Below are positions 43,001-51,029 of a stretch of DNA of 64,000 nt, piece by piece. The notes under the pieces are model-generated. The model ran no database searches and was not told the DNA's origin. It saw only the letters and a list, made by a program, of their open reading frames with translations. Position 1 is the stretch's first letter; the number at the start of each line of letters is the position of its first letter. Source of the DNA: Candidatus Defluviilinea gracilis (lineage in GTDB: Bacteria > Chloroflexota > Anaerolineae > Anaerolineales > Villigracilaceae). Where the stretch lies: contig JADJWS010000002.1 of assembly GCA_016716235.1 (NCBI GenBank), forward strand, positions 248,001-312,000. Direction: 5' to 3'. The position numbers were made by a program, and so were the translations under genes.

Positions 43001-45696
43001 GCCTGCCGCCCGAACAGGATCGCTGCCGCGCCAAGGATCAACGCGACCACCAATGCGCCTGTCAGATAGACGGCGCGTTTGCGTAATTGTCCTGCTGAAT
43101 GAGTTTGTTCTTCGGCGCGTTGCCTTTCAGTCTCTGCCAGTTTTTGCGCGGCATCAAGTTCGCGTTGCTGACGCGCGCGTTCTTCTGCGTCGAGCCGATC
43201 TCTTTCACGAATACCTGCATCGAGAAATGCGCGGTCGTTCTGTGTGATCGCAATAGTAGTGTTCGCCGCCCAGTTTTCGAATTGTTCCAGCCGCGTTCCA
43301 GTGAGCAAAAAGCTCTTATCGTTGTTGGTGTTCAGCCATTCGGTTGCCGCATTCGAGAGTTGTCTTTGTAAGCGGATATCATTTCGGCTTTCTGCAAGCC
43401 ATTCGCGCAGGTCTGCCCATTCGCGTAAGAGCGCTTCATGCGCCACTTCAACCGTCGCGCCGCGCGAGATCGGGTCGCGGTCAAAAGTCAGCAATCGCGC
43501 CTTGCCGTAATGTTCGATCACAGTAGATAGGTGTTGATGATTCACGGAGAGATCGTCTAGTTCCTCACGCAAGACCCTGCGACGCGTGTCTTCTGTCCCT
43601 TCGCCCAGTGTAACGAGTCGCAGGAATAACTGCCGTGTTGCCGATCTTCCGGAATCATCGAGACGCGCATAGATCGCCTCCGCGCTCCGACCTAACGCGC
43701 CAAGCACGCCGCCGATCTCGCGGTAGGCTTTGTTGGTGAGCATGCGTCCCTCGCGTTTTTCAAATAACTCAGAGAGTGCGTATTGCAATAACGGAAGTGC
43801 GCCGGGTTGATTTCCAGCGTCACGAATGATCGTCGAAACGAGTCCCTTTTCCAGTCTGAGACCGACGCGCTGTGTGGGACCGGCAACCGCTTGCTCGACC
43901 TCGTCCGCTGTCAATGGCAGGACAAATTCAAAACGCCGATTCATCATCTCGCCGAAATCCACGTAGCGCAGGGGTTTGTCGGTGAAGTCTGCGCGCAAGG
44001 TAATGACCACGCGCAGGCGGCTGCGTTCATCCAGCACAGCAGTAGCGATGGCGTCGAGGAACAACGCGCGGTCGGCTTCATCATCGATCAGCGTGAACAC
44101 TTCTTCGAATTGGTCAATGACGAGAACCAACTCGACTGTTTCATCCGCCGGCAAAATGCGATGAACCGCTCGAAGCAAGCCGCGATTTCCATCTTTCAAT
44201 TGAGTCAACAAACTTTCGGGAGGGTTAACCGCCACGCGCAATAACGAGGCTTCCAATTCCTCAAATGGATTTTTACCCGGCAGCATGTCCACGATGAACC
44301 AGTTCTCAGAACCGGGCAGACCGCCGCGCCTCAATGCGGGAATCAAGCCTGCCCGCACCACCGACGATTTGCCGCTCCCGCTTGGACCGATCACCGCCAG
44401 AAAGCGATGTAAGTCTCCGCCCTCGCCGAGCCGTGCCAATAATTGTTGGATCAACGATTCGCGCCCGAAGAAGTTTTCTGAATCTGATTCGCTGAAGGCG
44501 CGCAAGCCTTTGAACGGATTGACGATCTCGCCATCGATCTCTTCTTCCTCATAGGCGATCACTGCTGGTTGTAAGCCCGCCGACTTGCCGACGGCATTGT
44601 GAAATTCATGCAAGAAAGACAGCGCGTCGGTGTAACGGTCCTCAGGGTCTTTCGCGGTCGCTTTTGCAATGACAGTATCCAACGCGGCGGGAAGCCCAGC
44701 CCTGTGCGCCGAAAGCGGGGGCATGGGTGTATTGATGTGTTGTTGGATCAGGTCGAAGGGCGTCGGACCCGCAAATGGGACGGTACCTGTCAACATCTCG
44801 TACAGCATCACGCCCAGACAATAAATATCCGTTTGTGGTCGTATCGAAAGCGATTGGATCTGCTCGGGCGACATGTATTGCGGCGAGCCGACCATGGCAT
44901 CCAGGCTGGTTTGGTTTTCGATATCGGGGTTGCCGAGATTCTTGGCGATCCCAAAATCTGCAAGATAGGTATTCGAATCATCGTCGAGCAAGATATTGGC
45001 GGGCTTTAGGTCGCGATGGATGATCCCGATGCGATGGGCTGAATTCAACGCGGAACAGATCTGCTCGAACATTTTGAGCGCGCTTTCAATTGAGATCGCG
45101 CCTTGTTCAAGACGGCTCTGAATATTCCCGCCGCGTAAAAGCCGCATCACAAGATATGCCACATTCGGCTCGCGCCAATAATCATAGAGTGGAACGATAT
45201 GCGGATGTTCGAGCCGCGCCACAAGTTGCGCTTCGGTCTCAAAACGGCGGATGAAATCAGGATGATTTGCATATGCCGGCAGAATGATCTTGACCGCCAC
45301 TTCCCGTTCCACGTTGGGTTGAACCGCGCGATACACAGTTCCCATGCCGCCCATGCCGATCCGTTCCGCCAGCGCGTACCCGCGGATGGCGCGTCCGGTC
45401 AGGTCTTCGCGCCCGATCTCTTCGATGGCTGGGGGAGGCGTCACCGGCGGCAGGTCAGACGCGGCAGGTTTGACAGAGCGCGCCCAGCGGACGAAACCGG
45501 CTCTTTCCTCCAGTGGAATTGCCAGCGCCATCGCGAGTCTCTCGGCAATTTGAACGGACGCGCGCAGATCATCTGCCTCGATCTTTCGCAGTGTGATCGC
45601 CGCGCAACCAACGCGCCGCGCCAACTCCTCCTGCGTGAGGTCCATCTCGCGGCGCCGTTGCCGAACGTACAAACCGAAGGATTGTTCCTGTTCCAT
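40009..45696 (-). CDS. Giant HTH-kinase-STAND-TM-WD40-BMP receptor-like protein
   Basis: A 1895-aa protein. Order: XRE-type HTH (about 8-62); Hanks-type Ser/Thr kinase (105-365) with G-loop 114-119, K136, HRD 227-229 and DFG 247-249; nsSTAND-type NTPase (393-870) beginning N-P-F-K-G-L-R-A-F with P-loop G-P-S-G-S-G-K-S and Walker B V-L-V-I-D-Q-F-E-E; one membrane helix (874-895); about fourteen WD40 repeats (965-1555); and a C-terminal BMP/Med-type periplasmic binding domain (1590-1890). The topology puts kinase and NTPase inside, propeller and binding domain outside. BMP domains usually bind nucleosides. Catalytic residues are intact. Convergent with ahcY. Confidence 0.85.
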   Translation of the reverse strand: MEQEQSFGLYVRQRRREMDLTQEELARRVGCAAITLRKIEADDLRASVQIAERLAMALAIPLEERAGFVRWARSVKPAASDLPPVTPPPAIEEIGREDLTGRAIRGYALAERIGMGGMGTVYRAVQPNVEREVAVKIILPAYANHPDFIRRFETEAQLVARLEHPHIVPLYDYWREPNVAYLVMRLLRGGNIQSRLEQGAISIESALKMFEQICSALNSAHRIGIIHRDLKPANILLDDDSNTYLADFGIAKNLGNPDIENQTSLDAMVGSPQYMSPEQIQSLSIRPQTDIYCLGVMLYEMLTGTVPFAGPTPFDLIQQHINTPMPPLSAHRAGLPAALDTVIAKATAKDPEDRYTDALSFLHEFHNAVGKSAGLQPAVIAYEEEEIDGEIVNPFKGLRAFSESDSENFFGRESLIQQLLARLGEGGDLHRFLAVIGPSGSGKSSVVRAGLIPALRRGGLPGSENWFIVDMLPGKNPFEELEASLLRVAVNPPESLLTQLKDGNRGLLRAVHRILPADETVELVLVIDQFEEVFTLIDDEADRALFLDAIATAVLDERSRLRVVITLRADFTDKPLRYVDFGEMMNRRFEFVLPLTADEVEQAVAGPTQRVGLRLEKGLVSTIIRDAGNQPGALPLLQYALSELFEKREGRMLTNKAYREIGGVLGALGRSAEAIYARLDDSGRSATRQLFLRLVTLGEGTEDTRRRVLREELDDLSVNHQHLSTVIEHYGKARLLTFDRDPISRGATVEVAHEALLREWADLREWLAESRNDIRLQRQLSNAATEWLNTNNDKSFLLTGTRLEQFENWAANTTIAITQNDRAFLDAGIRERDRLDAEERARQQRELDAAQKLAETERQRAEEQTHSAGQLRKRAVYLTGALVVALILGAAAILFGRQAQASNREATSRELAAASILNLNADPELSVLLALEALDSSRTIEAEDALHRAVQTSRIEMVIQASAPGFPWNVEVGPDGKYLLAGADGFSKVYDARTGELVFEAPGYFSVFSPDSKKVAAGYDDGIHFWDVPSGKEIVLTSRIYYEGITFEYSPDGKRILTSDFGGVPVIWDVETGQKLVEFIGHTASARFVYFSPDGTRVISFGDDGTTRVWHAGTGKQLMELRGQGVDGTGAFNPDSKLIATTGGSGYSDIIIWDAKTGEQRSTIVAHTAGINHLEFSPDGKWIASASTDRTAKIFDVTTGREIVTFAGHTEPVIEVDFSPDGTRLATSSTDGTLRVWNIIRREVFSSRTSTTSDGQLAYNSDGTLLATSAENGMVNVWDTNTGEIIHALPSLEKLVYDLSFSPNGEKIAVAYEDSTVRIWSPSSGSILGELQKHTARVNGVAFNHNGTRLITVGEDYKAVLWDVSVSPPVEIYTQFFPAAVRTAAFSPDDTLLALGIYNNTVQILDSVTGETIITLRGHTASPSAIDFSPDGSRIATSSLDDTAKVWDVKTGSELLTLSGHASQVMSIAFSPDAQHLATASRDGTARLWDATTGKQLNTFVSGGLGLWDIAFHPNGKLLAIGEDNGVYVYLLELDDLITLANSRLTRGLTVEECTKYLHKSPSACGAPASAPTATPIPPTDSGRVCQVTGTNGLTGAGFEEAIFRGMQNSNTEFGWDLKVLESGEMIDFQKHIAEFQRGDCDLIIGTSEIADAIYAAAEQDPEQKYLVIEFPFDPPLDNLRTQLYATDQAAFLAGYLAASQSKTGKVGTFGGADFPPVTDFMDGFALGVEYFNEKNGTHVEVLGWDPHKHEGIFAGCFNCEQKGRDIAQQLLDQGADIVFPVAGYDPGVGAAKAIMPHGEAYLIGVDFDWADGLPEYQGIVLTSILKNYAPTVELTVRSIIENEFAGGIHFGGLQTGEVGLAPFYQFESLISDEVKAELEQIKADIIAGKIQTKP

Positions 45697-46008
45697 GACT
45701 GCTCCTCAGTTAATACCTGATGCTATTAACCGTCCCGCAGGTTCAGTGAAACCCAATGTGTTCTGCAACGAAACCTGCGGGACGTTCTAGGCAAGGTCAC
45801 ATAACAAAAAGTATAGCCGAGCGATGGGTCAAGTACAAGAAGCAAACAAGTTTATATCGTTTTTTATATCGGTCGTGAAATCCGTGTGAAAGTTATATAA
45901 AAAGCGATAGGAAGCCAAAAAACCCTTGAAATTGAAATTTCAAAATGTTACAGTGCGGACATGAAATCGCGCGCAAATTTCAAATCGTTCAATTCAAGGA
46001 GAATCAAA
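45697..46008. other. Intergenic region between kinase and lipoprotein genes
   Basis: About 312 nt without a gene. A 14-bp inverted repeat (CGTCCCGCAGGTT and its complement) spans about 45733-45786 with a second GCAG/CTGC pair inside. The rest is AT-rich, with ATATCG repeats near 45858 and TTGAAATTGAAATTTCAA before the lipoprotein gene, likely promoter DNA. Confidence 0.6.
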
Positions 46009-46401
46009 ATGAACAACAAAAAGTTTTCGCTCTTGGTCGCAGTACTGATGCTCGCCATGCTGGTGTTGCAAGCCTGTGCCAGTAAGCCTTCGGCGAACTT
46101 TCCTACCGGCAGGTTCGCAAATCCCGAAGCCCCGCTCGAGGGGTTCGATTTCCACGAAGATGGTACATGGAACAACTTCTACTACGGCGCGCATGAAGTC
46201 TGGGGAACCTACAGCGTCAAAGGCGACCTGTACATCGAGGAAACGAACAATTTCAACTGCGGCAAATCGCCCATGAGTTTCCGCTACACCTTCGATGGGA
46301 CGAATCTGCACTTCGAGCTCACCGAAGAAAGCAAGAACGATGAATGTGAGGGCAGGCGGGGCGCATTCGACGGCACGACGTGGGTGCTGGTGGAAGAGTA
46401 G
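46009..46401 (+). CDS. Small secreted lipoprotein, unknown
   Basis: Start at ATG 46009 (AAGGAG 8 nt upstream); 130 aa. Signal with lipobox L-Q-A-C (Cys about residue 23), then a compact beta-rich domain: G-R-F-A-N, F-D-F-H-E-D-G-T-W, G-T-Y-S-V-K-G-D, Y-T-F-D-G-T-N-L. This pattern resembles lipocalin-like or heat-stable-inhibitor-type small domains. Two cysteines (C-G-K and E-C-E-G) could form a disulfide. Function unknown. Confidence 0.75.
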   Translation: MNNKKFSLLVAVLMLAMLVLQACASKPSANFPTGRFANPEAPLEGFDFHEDGTWNNFYYGAHEVWGTYSVKGDLYIEETNNFNCGKSPMSFRYTFDGTNLHFELTEESKNDECEGRRGAFDGTTWVLVEE

Positions 46402-46421
46402 TGCCGCAATTCGAAATATTG

Positions 46422-46456
46422 TTGAGGGATGATGGAATCCAACCATCATCCCTCAA
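46422..46456. terminator. 14-bp hairpin between two secreted-protein genes
   Basis: TTGAGGGATGATGG pairs perfectly with CCATCATCCCTCAA across a 7-nt loop, 20 nt after the lipoprotein stop and just before the next ribosome site. No T run, so it may be a processing or attenuation hairpin. Confidence 0.55.
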
Positions 46457-46470
46457 TGGGAGAAAATATC

Positions 46471-47232
46471 ATGAGCAAAAAGGAATCTGAAAGCACGCAA
46501 ACTGGAAAGACTGAAATTAGCATCGCAAAGATCGGGTTGATAACCGCCGTTGCGGTTGCGTTCATCTCTTGTATGGGGACGGTTGCGCTTCCTTTCTTCC
46601 AATATCTAACAGAGCAAACGACGCCGACAGTCGAGGTTCAACCAACTGTTGACGAACAGGGAAATAATGATCCTGAACCGACCAGACAATTGACTGTTCA
46701 AGTTGAACCAACCATTGCCCCGGCTACCAGTACGCAGTCTCCGCCTACCAGTGCTCCTCTTTCGCCAACTTTAACGCTACCGCCTCCGCCCACGTCAACA
46801 CCAAAACTCCTTACGTCCGAGAGCTTCGAGGCGGAACATGGAGAAATGAGTAGCGGAGGTTTCCCTGTCCGTGATCAAACAGCAGTATCAGCATCCAATC
46901 AAGCATACTGGTTGGGGGCATGGGGAGCTTCTGTAAAGTTCACTATTACCGAAATGGCAGCTGGTCAGTATGAACTAATCATCCGTTATGAAAAATATAC
47001 GAATAATGCCGAATACCGTGATCCGGGTTATCAAAATTTGTATGTGAATGGCAATCCTAGTCCGATTCTAATAACAACCTTTAAAACTTTTGATGATACA
47101 GTGATGAAATGGGCAGATCTTCAGCTCATCGTACGACTTGAGCAGGGAAGAAACACGCTCGTAATAAAAAATGATGTGAGTGATCAGGTGGCAGGAATTG
47201 ACCGTCTTGTCCTTCGCTGGATAGGTCCGTAA
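46471..47232 (+). CDS. Membrane-anchored CBM-like protein
   Basis: Start at ATG 46471 (GGGAG upstream); 253 aa. A short cytosolic start, one membrane helix (about residues 20-45), a long Thr/Pro/Ser linker (50-120) and an extracellular domain of about 130 residues. That domain begins with E-S-F-E-A-E-H-G-E and contains Y-E-L-I-I-R-Y-E-K-Y and V-I-K-N-D, a pattern of CBM6/CBM35-like sugar-binding folds. Probably a cell-surface carbohydrate-binding protein. AT-richer than its surroundings. Confidence 0.65.
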   Translation: MSKKESESTQTGKTEISIAKIGLITAVAVAFISCMGTVALPFFQYLTEQTTPTVEVQPTVDEQGNNDPEPTRQLTVQVEPTIAPATSTQSPPTSAPLSPTLTLPPPPTSTPKLLTSESFEAEHGEMSSGGFPVRDQTAVSASNQAYWLGAWGASVKFTITEMAAGQYELIIRYEKYTNNAEYRDPGYQNLYVNGNPSPILITTFKTFDDTVMKWADLQLIVRLEQGRNTLVIKNDVSDQVAGIDRLVLRWIGP

Positions 47233-47249
47233 TCGATTTGAGACGAATC

Positions 47250-47287
47250 AAAGACCTCGGAGTTTTCAAAAACCCCGAGGTCTTTTG
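47250..47287 (+). terminator. Rho-independent terminator
   Basis: AAGACCTCGG and CCGAGGTCTT around an A/T-rich loop, followed by TTTT, 18 nt after the CBM-like gene. Confidence 0.8.
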
Positions 47288-47333
47288 TAGATCGTAAGTG
47301 ACTGTCACCTTCAAGGTGACAATCACTTGTAAA

Positions 47334-47377
47334 CCAAACGACCTCGCGGATGCCGAAGGGTCCGCGAGGTCGTTTGG
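47334..47377 (-). terminator. 17-bp terminator below the WD40 fragment
   Basis: CCAAACGACCTCGCGGA and its perfect complement with a 10-nt loop, immediately past the stop of the minus-strand WD40 fragment. Shares the CCTCGCGGA core with the terminator of the giant kinase gene. Confidence 0.8.
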
Positions 47378-47385
47378 TTATCTAT

Positions 47386-47862
47386 CTAAGGACATTGCTC
47401 CACATGCAGGTATTTTTGACATTCAGCCGCGTTGAGGCGACGTGTGATTCGAGTTTGAGCCAATGCCAGAAGTTCCTCGATATCAAGAGTGAATACTCGC
47501 ACAACCCCATCATTACTTGCGACCACGAGATGAGCGCCGTTATCGGTACTACTGAAAGCAACCCCGTATACTCCTCCTTCACTGCCCGGTAGAGTCAAAA
47601 TTGCATCGCCCGTCTCAACATCCCATACCTTGGCTGTGTTATCGCCACTGCCTGTTGCAAGGAATTTTCCATCCGGGCTAAACGTAACCGGTCTGAGTTC
47701 TGCGCTATGGCCCGTAAGTGTGAGCAATTCCTTGCCGGTAGTTGCATCCCAGATTTTTGCGGTCGAGTCGCTGCTTGCTGTGGCAATCTTTTTCCCGTTG
47801 GGGCTATAGGCGATATCAACAACGCCTGACGTATGACCGGCAAGTGTGAACATCACTTCGCC
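47386..47862 (-). pseudogene. WD40 gene, 3' fragment
   Basis: The reading frame holds about three WD40 repeats (G-H-T-S-G-V, S-P-N-G-K-K, K-I-W-D) and ends with E-E-L-L-A-L-A-Q-T-R-I-T-R-R-L-N-A-A-E-C-Q-K-Y-L-H, close in style to the end of the propeller in the giant protein (L-T-R-G-L-T-V-E-E-C-T-K-Y-L-H). There is no N-terminal part: at 47848-47862 the sequence switches to an ahcY fragment running the other way. It is the 3' remnant of another kinase-WD40 gene, this one without a BMP domain. Likely not functional. Confidence 0.8.
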
Positions 47863-48276
47863 GCGATGAAAGACGGCGCGATCGTCGCCAATTCAGGTCA
47901 CTTCAACGTGGAGATCAACATCCCCGCGCTTGAGAAGATGAGCGTTGGCAAACCGAATCTTGTCCGCCCGTTCGTGGATCAATACACGACGAAAGACGGA
48001 CGTAAGATCAACATCCTCGGCGAAGGACGACTCATCAACCTCGCTTCCGCCGAAGGGCATCCTGCTTCCGTCATGGACATGTCTTTCGCCAACCAGGCTT
48101 TGTCCGCCGAATTCATGGCGAAGAACGCGGATACGTTGGAGAAGAAAGTCTATTCCGTCCCTGCTGAGATCGATCACGAGATCGCCCGCCTCAAACTCGA
48201 AGCCATGGGCGTGAAGATCGATACGCTCACGGCGGAACAGACTCACTATTTGAATTCGTGGGAAGAGGGAACGTAA
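47848..48276 (+). pseudogene. ahcY 3' fragment (duplicate)
   Basis: These 429 nt match the end of ahcY (39507-39935) at roughly 95% by eye, from codons E-H-H-F-A-A to the stop. Nearly all the roughly twenty differences are silent; one changes K to T. The N-terminal substrate domain and the NAD loop are absent, so it cannot be an active hydrolase. The silent pattern means the source was a working ahcY, probably from a relative, cut recently. Confidence 0.88.
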
Positions 48277-48309
48277 TTCAAAGGATGAATTCAGAAGGAT
48301 GAAGGATGA

Positions 48310-48344
48310 AAGCCTCGCAGTGTAAAAATCCGCGAGGCTTTTTT
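48310..48344 (+). terminator. Terminator after the ahcY fragment
   Basis: AAGCCTCGC and GCGAGGCTT around a 13-nt loop, followed by TTTTC. Confidence 0.75.
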
Positions 48345-48382
48345 CTTGTTCGTCCAATCCGAAAGCAACGTATCGTTAATTC

Positions 48383-49124
48383 GTAACAGGTCACGCAGTA
48401 GATTCGAGGAACGGCAAAACAGGCTGCCCCAACAAAGCCACTAATTTCTGAAAGGTGCTTTCGCCATGTCGTTTGGCAGTATTCAAGACGGTTGCCAGAG
48501 CCGCATAGCCTTGCGCGCCCCAATCGGAGCGGAAACTACCCATGACTTTGCGATGAAAAACGGACGGACGCAAGGCGCGTTCGCAGGCATTGTTGTGGGC
48601 CGGCACATCGGAGCGGTGCAGGAAGACGAATAAGGAATCTCGATACTTGCGATAGCGTTTGAGCAGATTGCTACCCAGTCGGCGGAAGGTTCGTTGCAAG
48701 AGTTGTTTCAGGCGATTTTCCAGAATGGCTACCTGCCTTGCAAATCCTTCCTTACTCAAAGTAAATCCGAACATTTCTTTGCAAACCTGAACCACCCGTT
48801 CGTGTCCCAGGTGATGCTCAGCCCAAACTTCGATAATTTTGCTCGGATTGTCCACCCAGGGACGTTCCGTTTTTTCGTGCCCTGCTTTTGCCCCGACATT
48901 CTTACGCCTCTTACGCTTCTTTGACCCATACGGCTTGAAATCCCGCGAAGGCGTTGTGACGAATTTCGTGAATTCGTTCGCTCTCCCTTCAAACGTTCAA
49001 TTTCTGCCATTAACTCCTGTATGAGCGCGATCAACTCTTCCCGCGATTTTTCCTCGATCCTTGGTCATGTCTGGTATCATGCTCCTCGTAACACCGTTCT
49101 TCTATAATAGTCGTGACCTGTTAC
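48383..49124. mobile_element. IS66-like element remnant with inverted ends
   Basis: GTAACAGGTCACG (48383-48395) is the exact inverse of CGTGACCTGTTAC (49112-49124). They bracket a broken IS66-type transposase. IS66 elements usually begin GTAA, in agreement. No 8-bp target duplication is visible in the flanks. Confidence 0.65.
48391..49065 (-). pseudogene. IS66-family transposase, decayed
   Basis: The N-terminal part (E-E-L-I-A-L-I-Q-E-L-M-A-E-I-E-R-L-K-G) and the linker (D-F-K-P-Y-G-S-K-K-R-K) are in different frames. The zinc-finger and central catalytic region are missing: K-E-G-F-A-R-Q-V-A-I-L-E-N-R runs straight into the C-terminal S-D-V-P-A-H-N-N-A-C-E-R-A-L-R-P and V-M-G-S-F-R-S-D-W-G, which includes the family's final glutamate. 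At least one frameshift and one large internal deletion, so inactive. Confidence 0.82.
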
Positions 49125-49139
49125 AAGATTTATAACGGA

Positions 49140-49246
49140 CAAACCGTCCACGAATTTTTCACGAATACCCTGACGGGCACACGTAAACGAATATGAGAGC
49201 CGTCCATTCGCCGAAGGTTCGTGGTTTTTATTCGTGGACGGTTTTT
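49140..49246. repeat. 107-nt segment with 15-bp inverted ends
   Basis: AAACCGTCCACGAAT (49140-49154) and its inverse (49232-49246). No coding content. Possibly a small non-autonomous element beside the IS66 remnant; no clear target duplication. Confidence 0.55.
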
Positions 49247-49304
49247 ACAACTACCATCCACGAATACTTCGACAGGCTCTGGACAGATTTTTCACAATAA
49301 CCGC

Positions 49305-49367
49305 CTACACCCTCAACGCCTCCCACCCCGCGTACTTTGCCGTGTCGCCCAACTCCGCTTCGATGCG
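49305..49367 (-). pseudogene. Enolase 3'-end remnant
   Basis: On the minus strand 20 codons read R-I-E-A-E-L-G-D-T-A-K-Y-A-G-W-E-A-L-R-V then stop. The intact enolase at 49698 ends R-I-E-A-E-L-G-D-T-A-K-Y-A-G-W-D-A-L-A-I-R. Similarity stops abruptly just before the R. It is the tail of a second, slightly different eno gene. Confidence 0.8.
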
Positions 49368-49377
49368 CGGGGCTATC

Positions 49378-49412
49378 AAAAGACCTGACGGATGTATCCT
49401 TCCATCAGGTCC
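49378..49412 (-). terminator. Terminator of the YgiT-type gene
   Basis: GACCTGA and TCAGGTC arms with GGA/TCC extension and one mismatch, followed on the minus strand by TTTTGATAG, 8 nt past the stop. Confidence 0.7.
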
Positions 49413-49419
49413 TTTCCGT

Positions 49420-49671
49420 TTACGAAAATTCGTAGACTGGCACCAGAATCTTGCGGTCAATATCGCGCCGTCCGCGAACGCTCTCTTCGATGGTTTTTAG
49501 CACGTTGGCAGCGTAGTAACGAGTTCCGCATTTGGTGCACACACCGGCGGGGATGTTCTCGATCAAAACATACTCGCCCTTCACCTTGCGATGAAGGGTC
49601 ACGCGCTTCTCGACGATCTTACCGTTGCAGTATTCGCAGGTCTCGCCTTGCCAGAAATTTTTTGTTTCCAT
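49420..49671 (-). CDS. YgiT/MqsA-type zinc-finger protein
   Basis: Start at ATG 49671; 83 aa. Two CxxC pairs (C12/C15 and C45/C48) in the frame C-E-Y-C-N-G-K ... C-T-K-C-G-T-R-Y-Y match YgiT-type zinc fingers, which form the N-terminal half of MqsA antitoxins. The HTH half is absent, as is common for stand-alone members paired with DUF4258 toxins. No toxin gene is visible on either side, so a toxin-antitoxin role is not supported here. Its promoter region overlaps the enolase 3' end by 27 nt upstream. Confidence 0.75.
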   Translation of the reverse strand: METKNFWQGETCEYCNGKIVEKRVTLHRKVKGEYVLIENIPAGVCTKCGTRYYAANVLKTIEESVRGRRDIDRKILVPVYEFS

Positions 49672-49697
49672 GGTGTGATTATAAGCCCAAAACTTTC

Positions 49698-50996
49698 TTA
49701 TCTGATCGCCAACGCATCCCACCCCGCGTACTTCGCCGTATCGCCCAACTCCGCTTCGATTCGGAGCAATTGATTGTATTTCGCCACGCGGTCAGACCGC
49801 GCGGGCGCGCCTGTTTTGATCTGACCCGTGTTCAACGCCACCGCGAGATCGGCGATGGTCGTGTCTTCGGTCTCACCCGAGCGGTGACTGGTCACTGCTC
49901 GCCAGCCAGCGCGGTGACAGGTTTCAACAGCCTCAATCGTTTCAGTTAACGAGCCGATCTGGTTCACTTTCACGAGCAACGCGTTGGCGGCGTTCTCTTT
50001 GATGGCTTTGCGCACACGTTCGGGATTCGTCACCAGCAGGTCATCGCCGACGATCTGAACTTTATCGCCCATCGTCTTCACCATCAACTTCCACGAGTCC
50101 CAATCGTCCTGCGCGAGTCCGTCTTCGATGGAAACGATGGGATAGTCCTTTACCCACTTCGCCCAAAACTCGACCATCTCCTCGCCCGTGAGTTTCTTCC
50201 CTTCTTTGCGAAGGTTGTATGTTTTCGTATCTTCTTCGTACAGTTCCGATGCGGCGGGGTCTAACGCAATGGCAACATCTTTTCCGCGCCCTGCTTTGAA
50301 GCCAGCCTTTTCGATCGCCGCGAGAACCGCTTCGACCGCGTCATCATTTGCTTTGAAGGATGGCGCGTACCCGCCCTCATCGCCGACGAGAGTCGCAAAT
50401 CCTTTTTCTTTCAACACCGCTTTCAACGCGTGATAAATCTCCGCGCCCCAGCGCAGTCCCTCTGAAAAGGTCGGTGCGCCGAACGGCATCACCATGAACT
50501 CCTGCATGTCGGTGGATTGCCACGCCGTATGCGCGCCGCCGTTCAGGATGTTCAACATCGGCACAGGCAGGATGTGCGCGTACACGCCGCCGAGATAACG
50601 ATACAACGGCAGACCGTACGAATTCGCCGCCGCTTTCGCCACCGCCAGGCTGACTCCCAAAATGGCGTTCGCTCCCAACTTGGATTTGTTCGCAGTCCCG
50701 TCGAGAGTCAACAACTCTGTATCGATCGCTTTTTGTTCCGAGGCGTCCCAGCCGAACAACGCGTCCGCGATCACGCCGTTGACGTTTGCCACGGCTTTCG
50801 TCACGCCTTTGCCGCCATAACGTTTCTTGTCGCCGTCGCGCATCTCCAGCGCCTCATGCTCGCCCGTCGACGCGCCCGACGGGACCGCCGCGCGTCCCCA
50901 CGAACCGTCTGCCAGCGTCACTTCCACTTCCACGGTCGGATTGCCGCGTGAATCCAAAATTTCCAATGCAGAAATGCTTTCGATGATAGTGTCCAT
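49698..50996 (-). CDS. eno: Enolase
   Basis: A 432-aa enolase from ATG 50996 (TTGGAG 7 nt upstream). Intact motifs: L-D-S-R-G-N-P-T-V-E-V-E-V, S-G-A-S-T-G-E-H-E-A, V-G-D-E-G-G-Y-A-P, S-I-E-D-G-L-A-Q-D-D-W, L-L-V-K-V-N-Q-I-G-S-L-T-E and S-H-R-S-G-E-T-E-D. It interconverts 2-phosphoglycerate and phosphoenolpyruvate. Downstream lies the remnant tail of another enolase (49305-49367). Confidence 0.97.
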   Translation of the reverse strand: MDTIIESISALEILDSRGNPTVEVEVTLADGSWGRAAVPSGASTGEHEALEMRDGDKKRYGGKGVTKAVANVNGVIADALFGWDASEQKAIDTELLTLDGTANKSKLGANAILGVSLAVAKAAANSYGLPLYRYLGGVYAHILPVPMLNILNGGAHTAWQSTDMQEFMVMPFGAPTFSEGLRWGAEIYHALKAVLKEKGFATLVGDEGGYAPSFKANDDAVEAVLAAIEKAGFKAGRGKDVAIALDPAASELYEEDTKTYNLRKEGKKLTGEEMVEFWAKWVKDYPIVSIEDGLAQDDWDSWKLMVKTMGDKVQIVGDDLLVTNPERVRKAIKENAANALLVKVNQIGSLTETIEAVETCHRAGWRAVTSHRSGETEDTTIADLAVALNTGQIKTGAPARSDRVAKYNQLLRIEAELGDTAKYAGWDALAIR

Positions 50997-51029
50997 TTTG
51001 TTCTCCAAGTGTTATATCGTTTTGATGGC

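Noticed and set aside
47848..48276. A second functional ahcY
   Set aside because: It lacks the first two thirds of the protein, including the NAD loop and most substrate residues.
49420..49671. Toxin-antitoxin pair with the YgiT-type protein as antitoxin
   Set aside because: No toxin-like ORF lies on either side; the neighbours are an enolase and a terminator.
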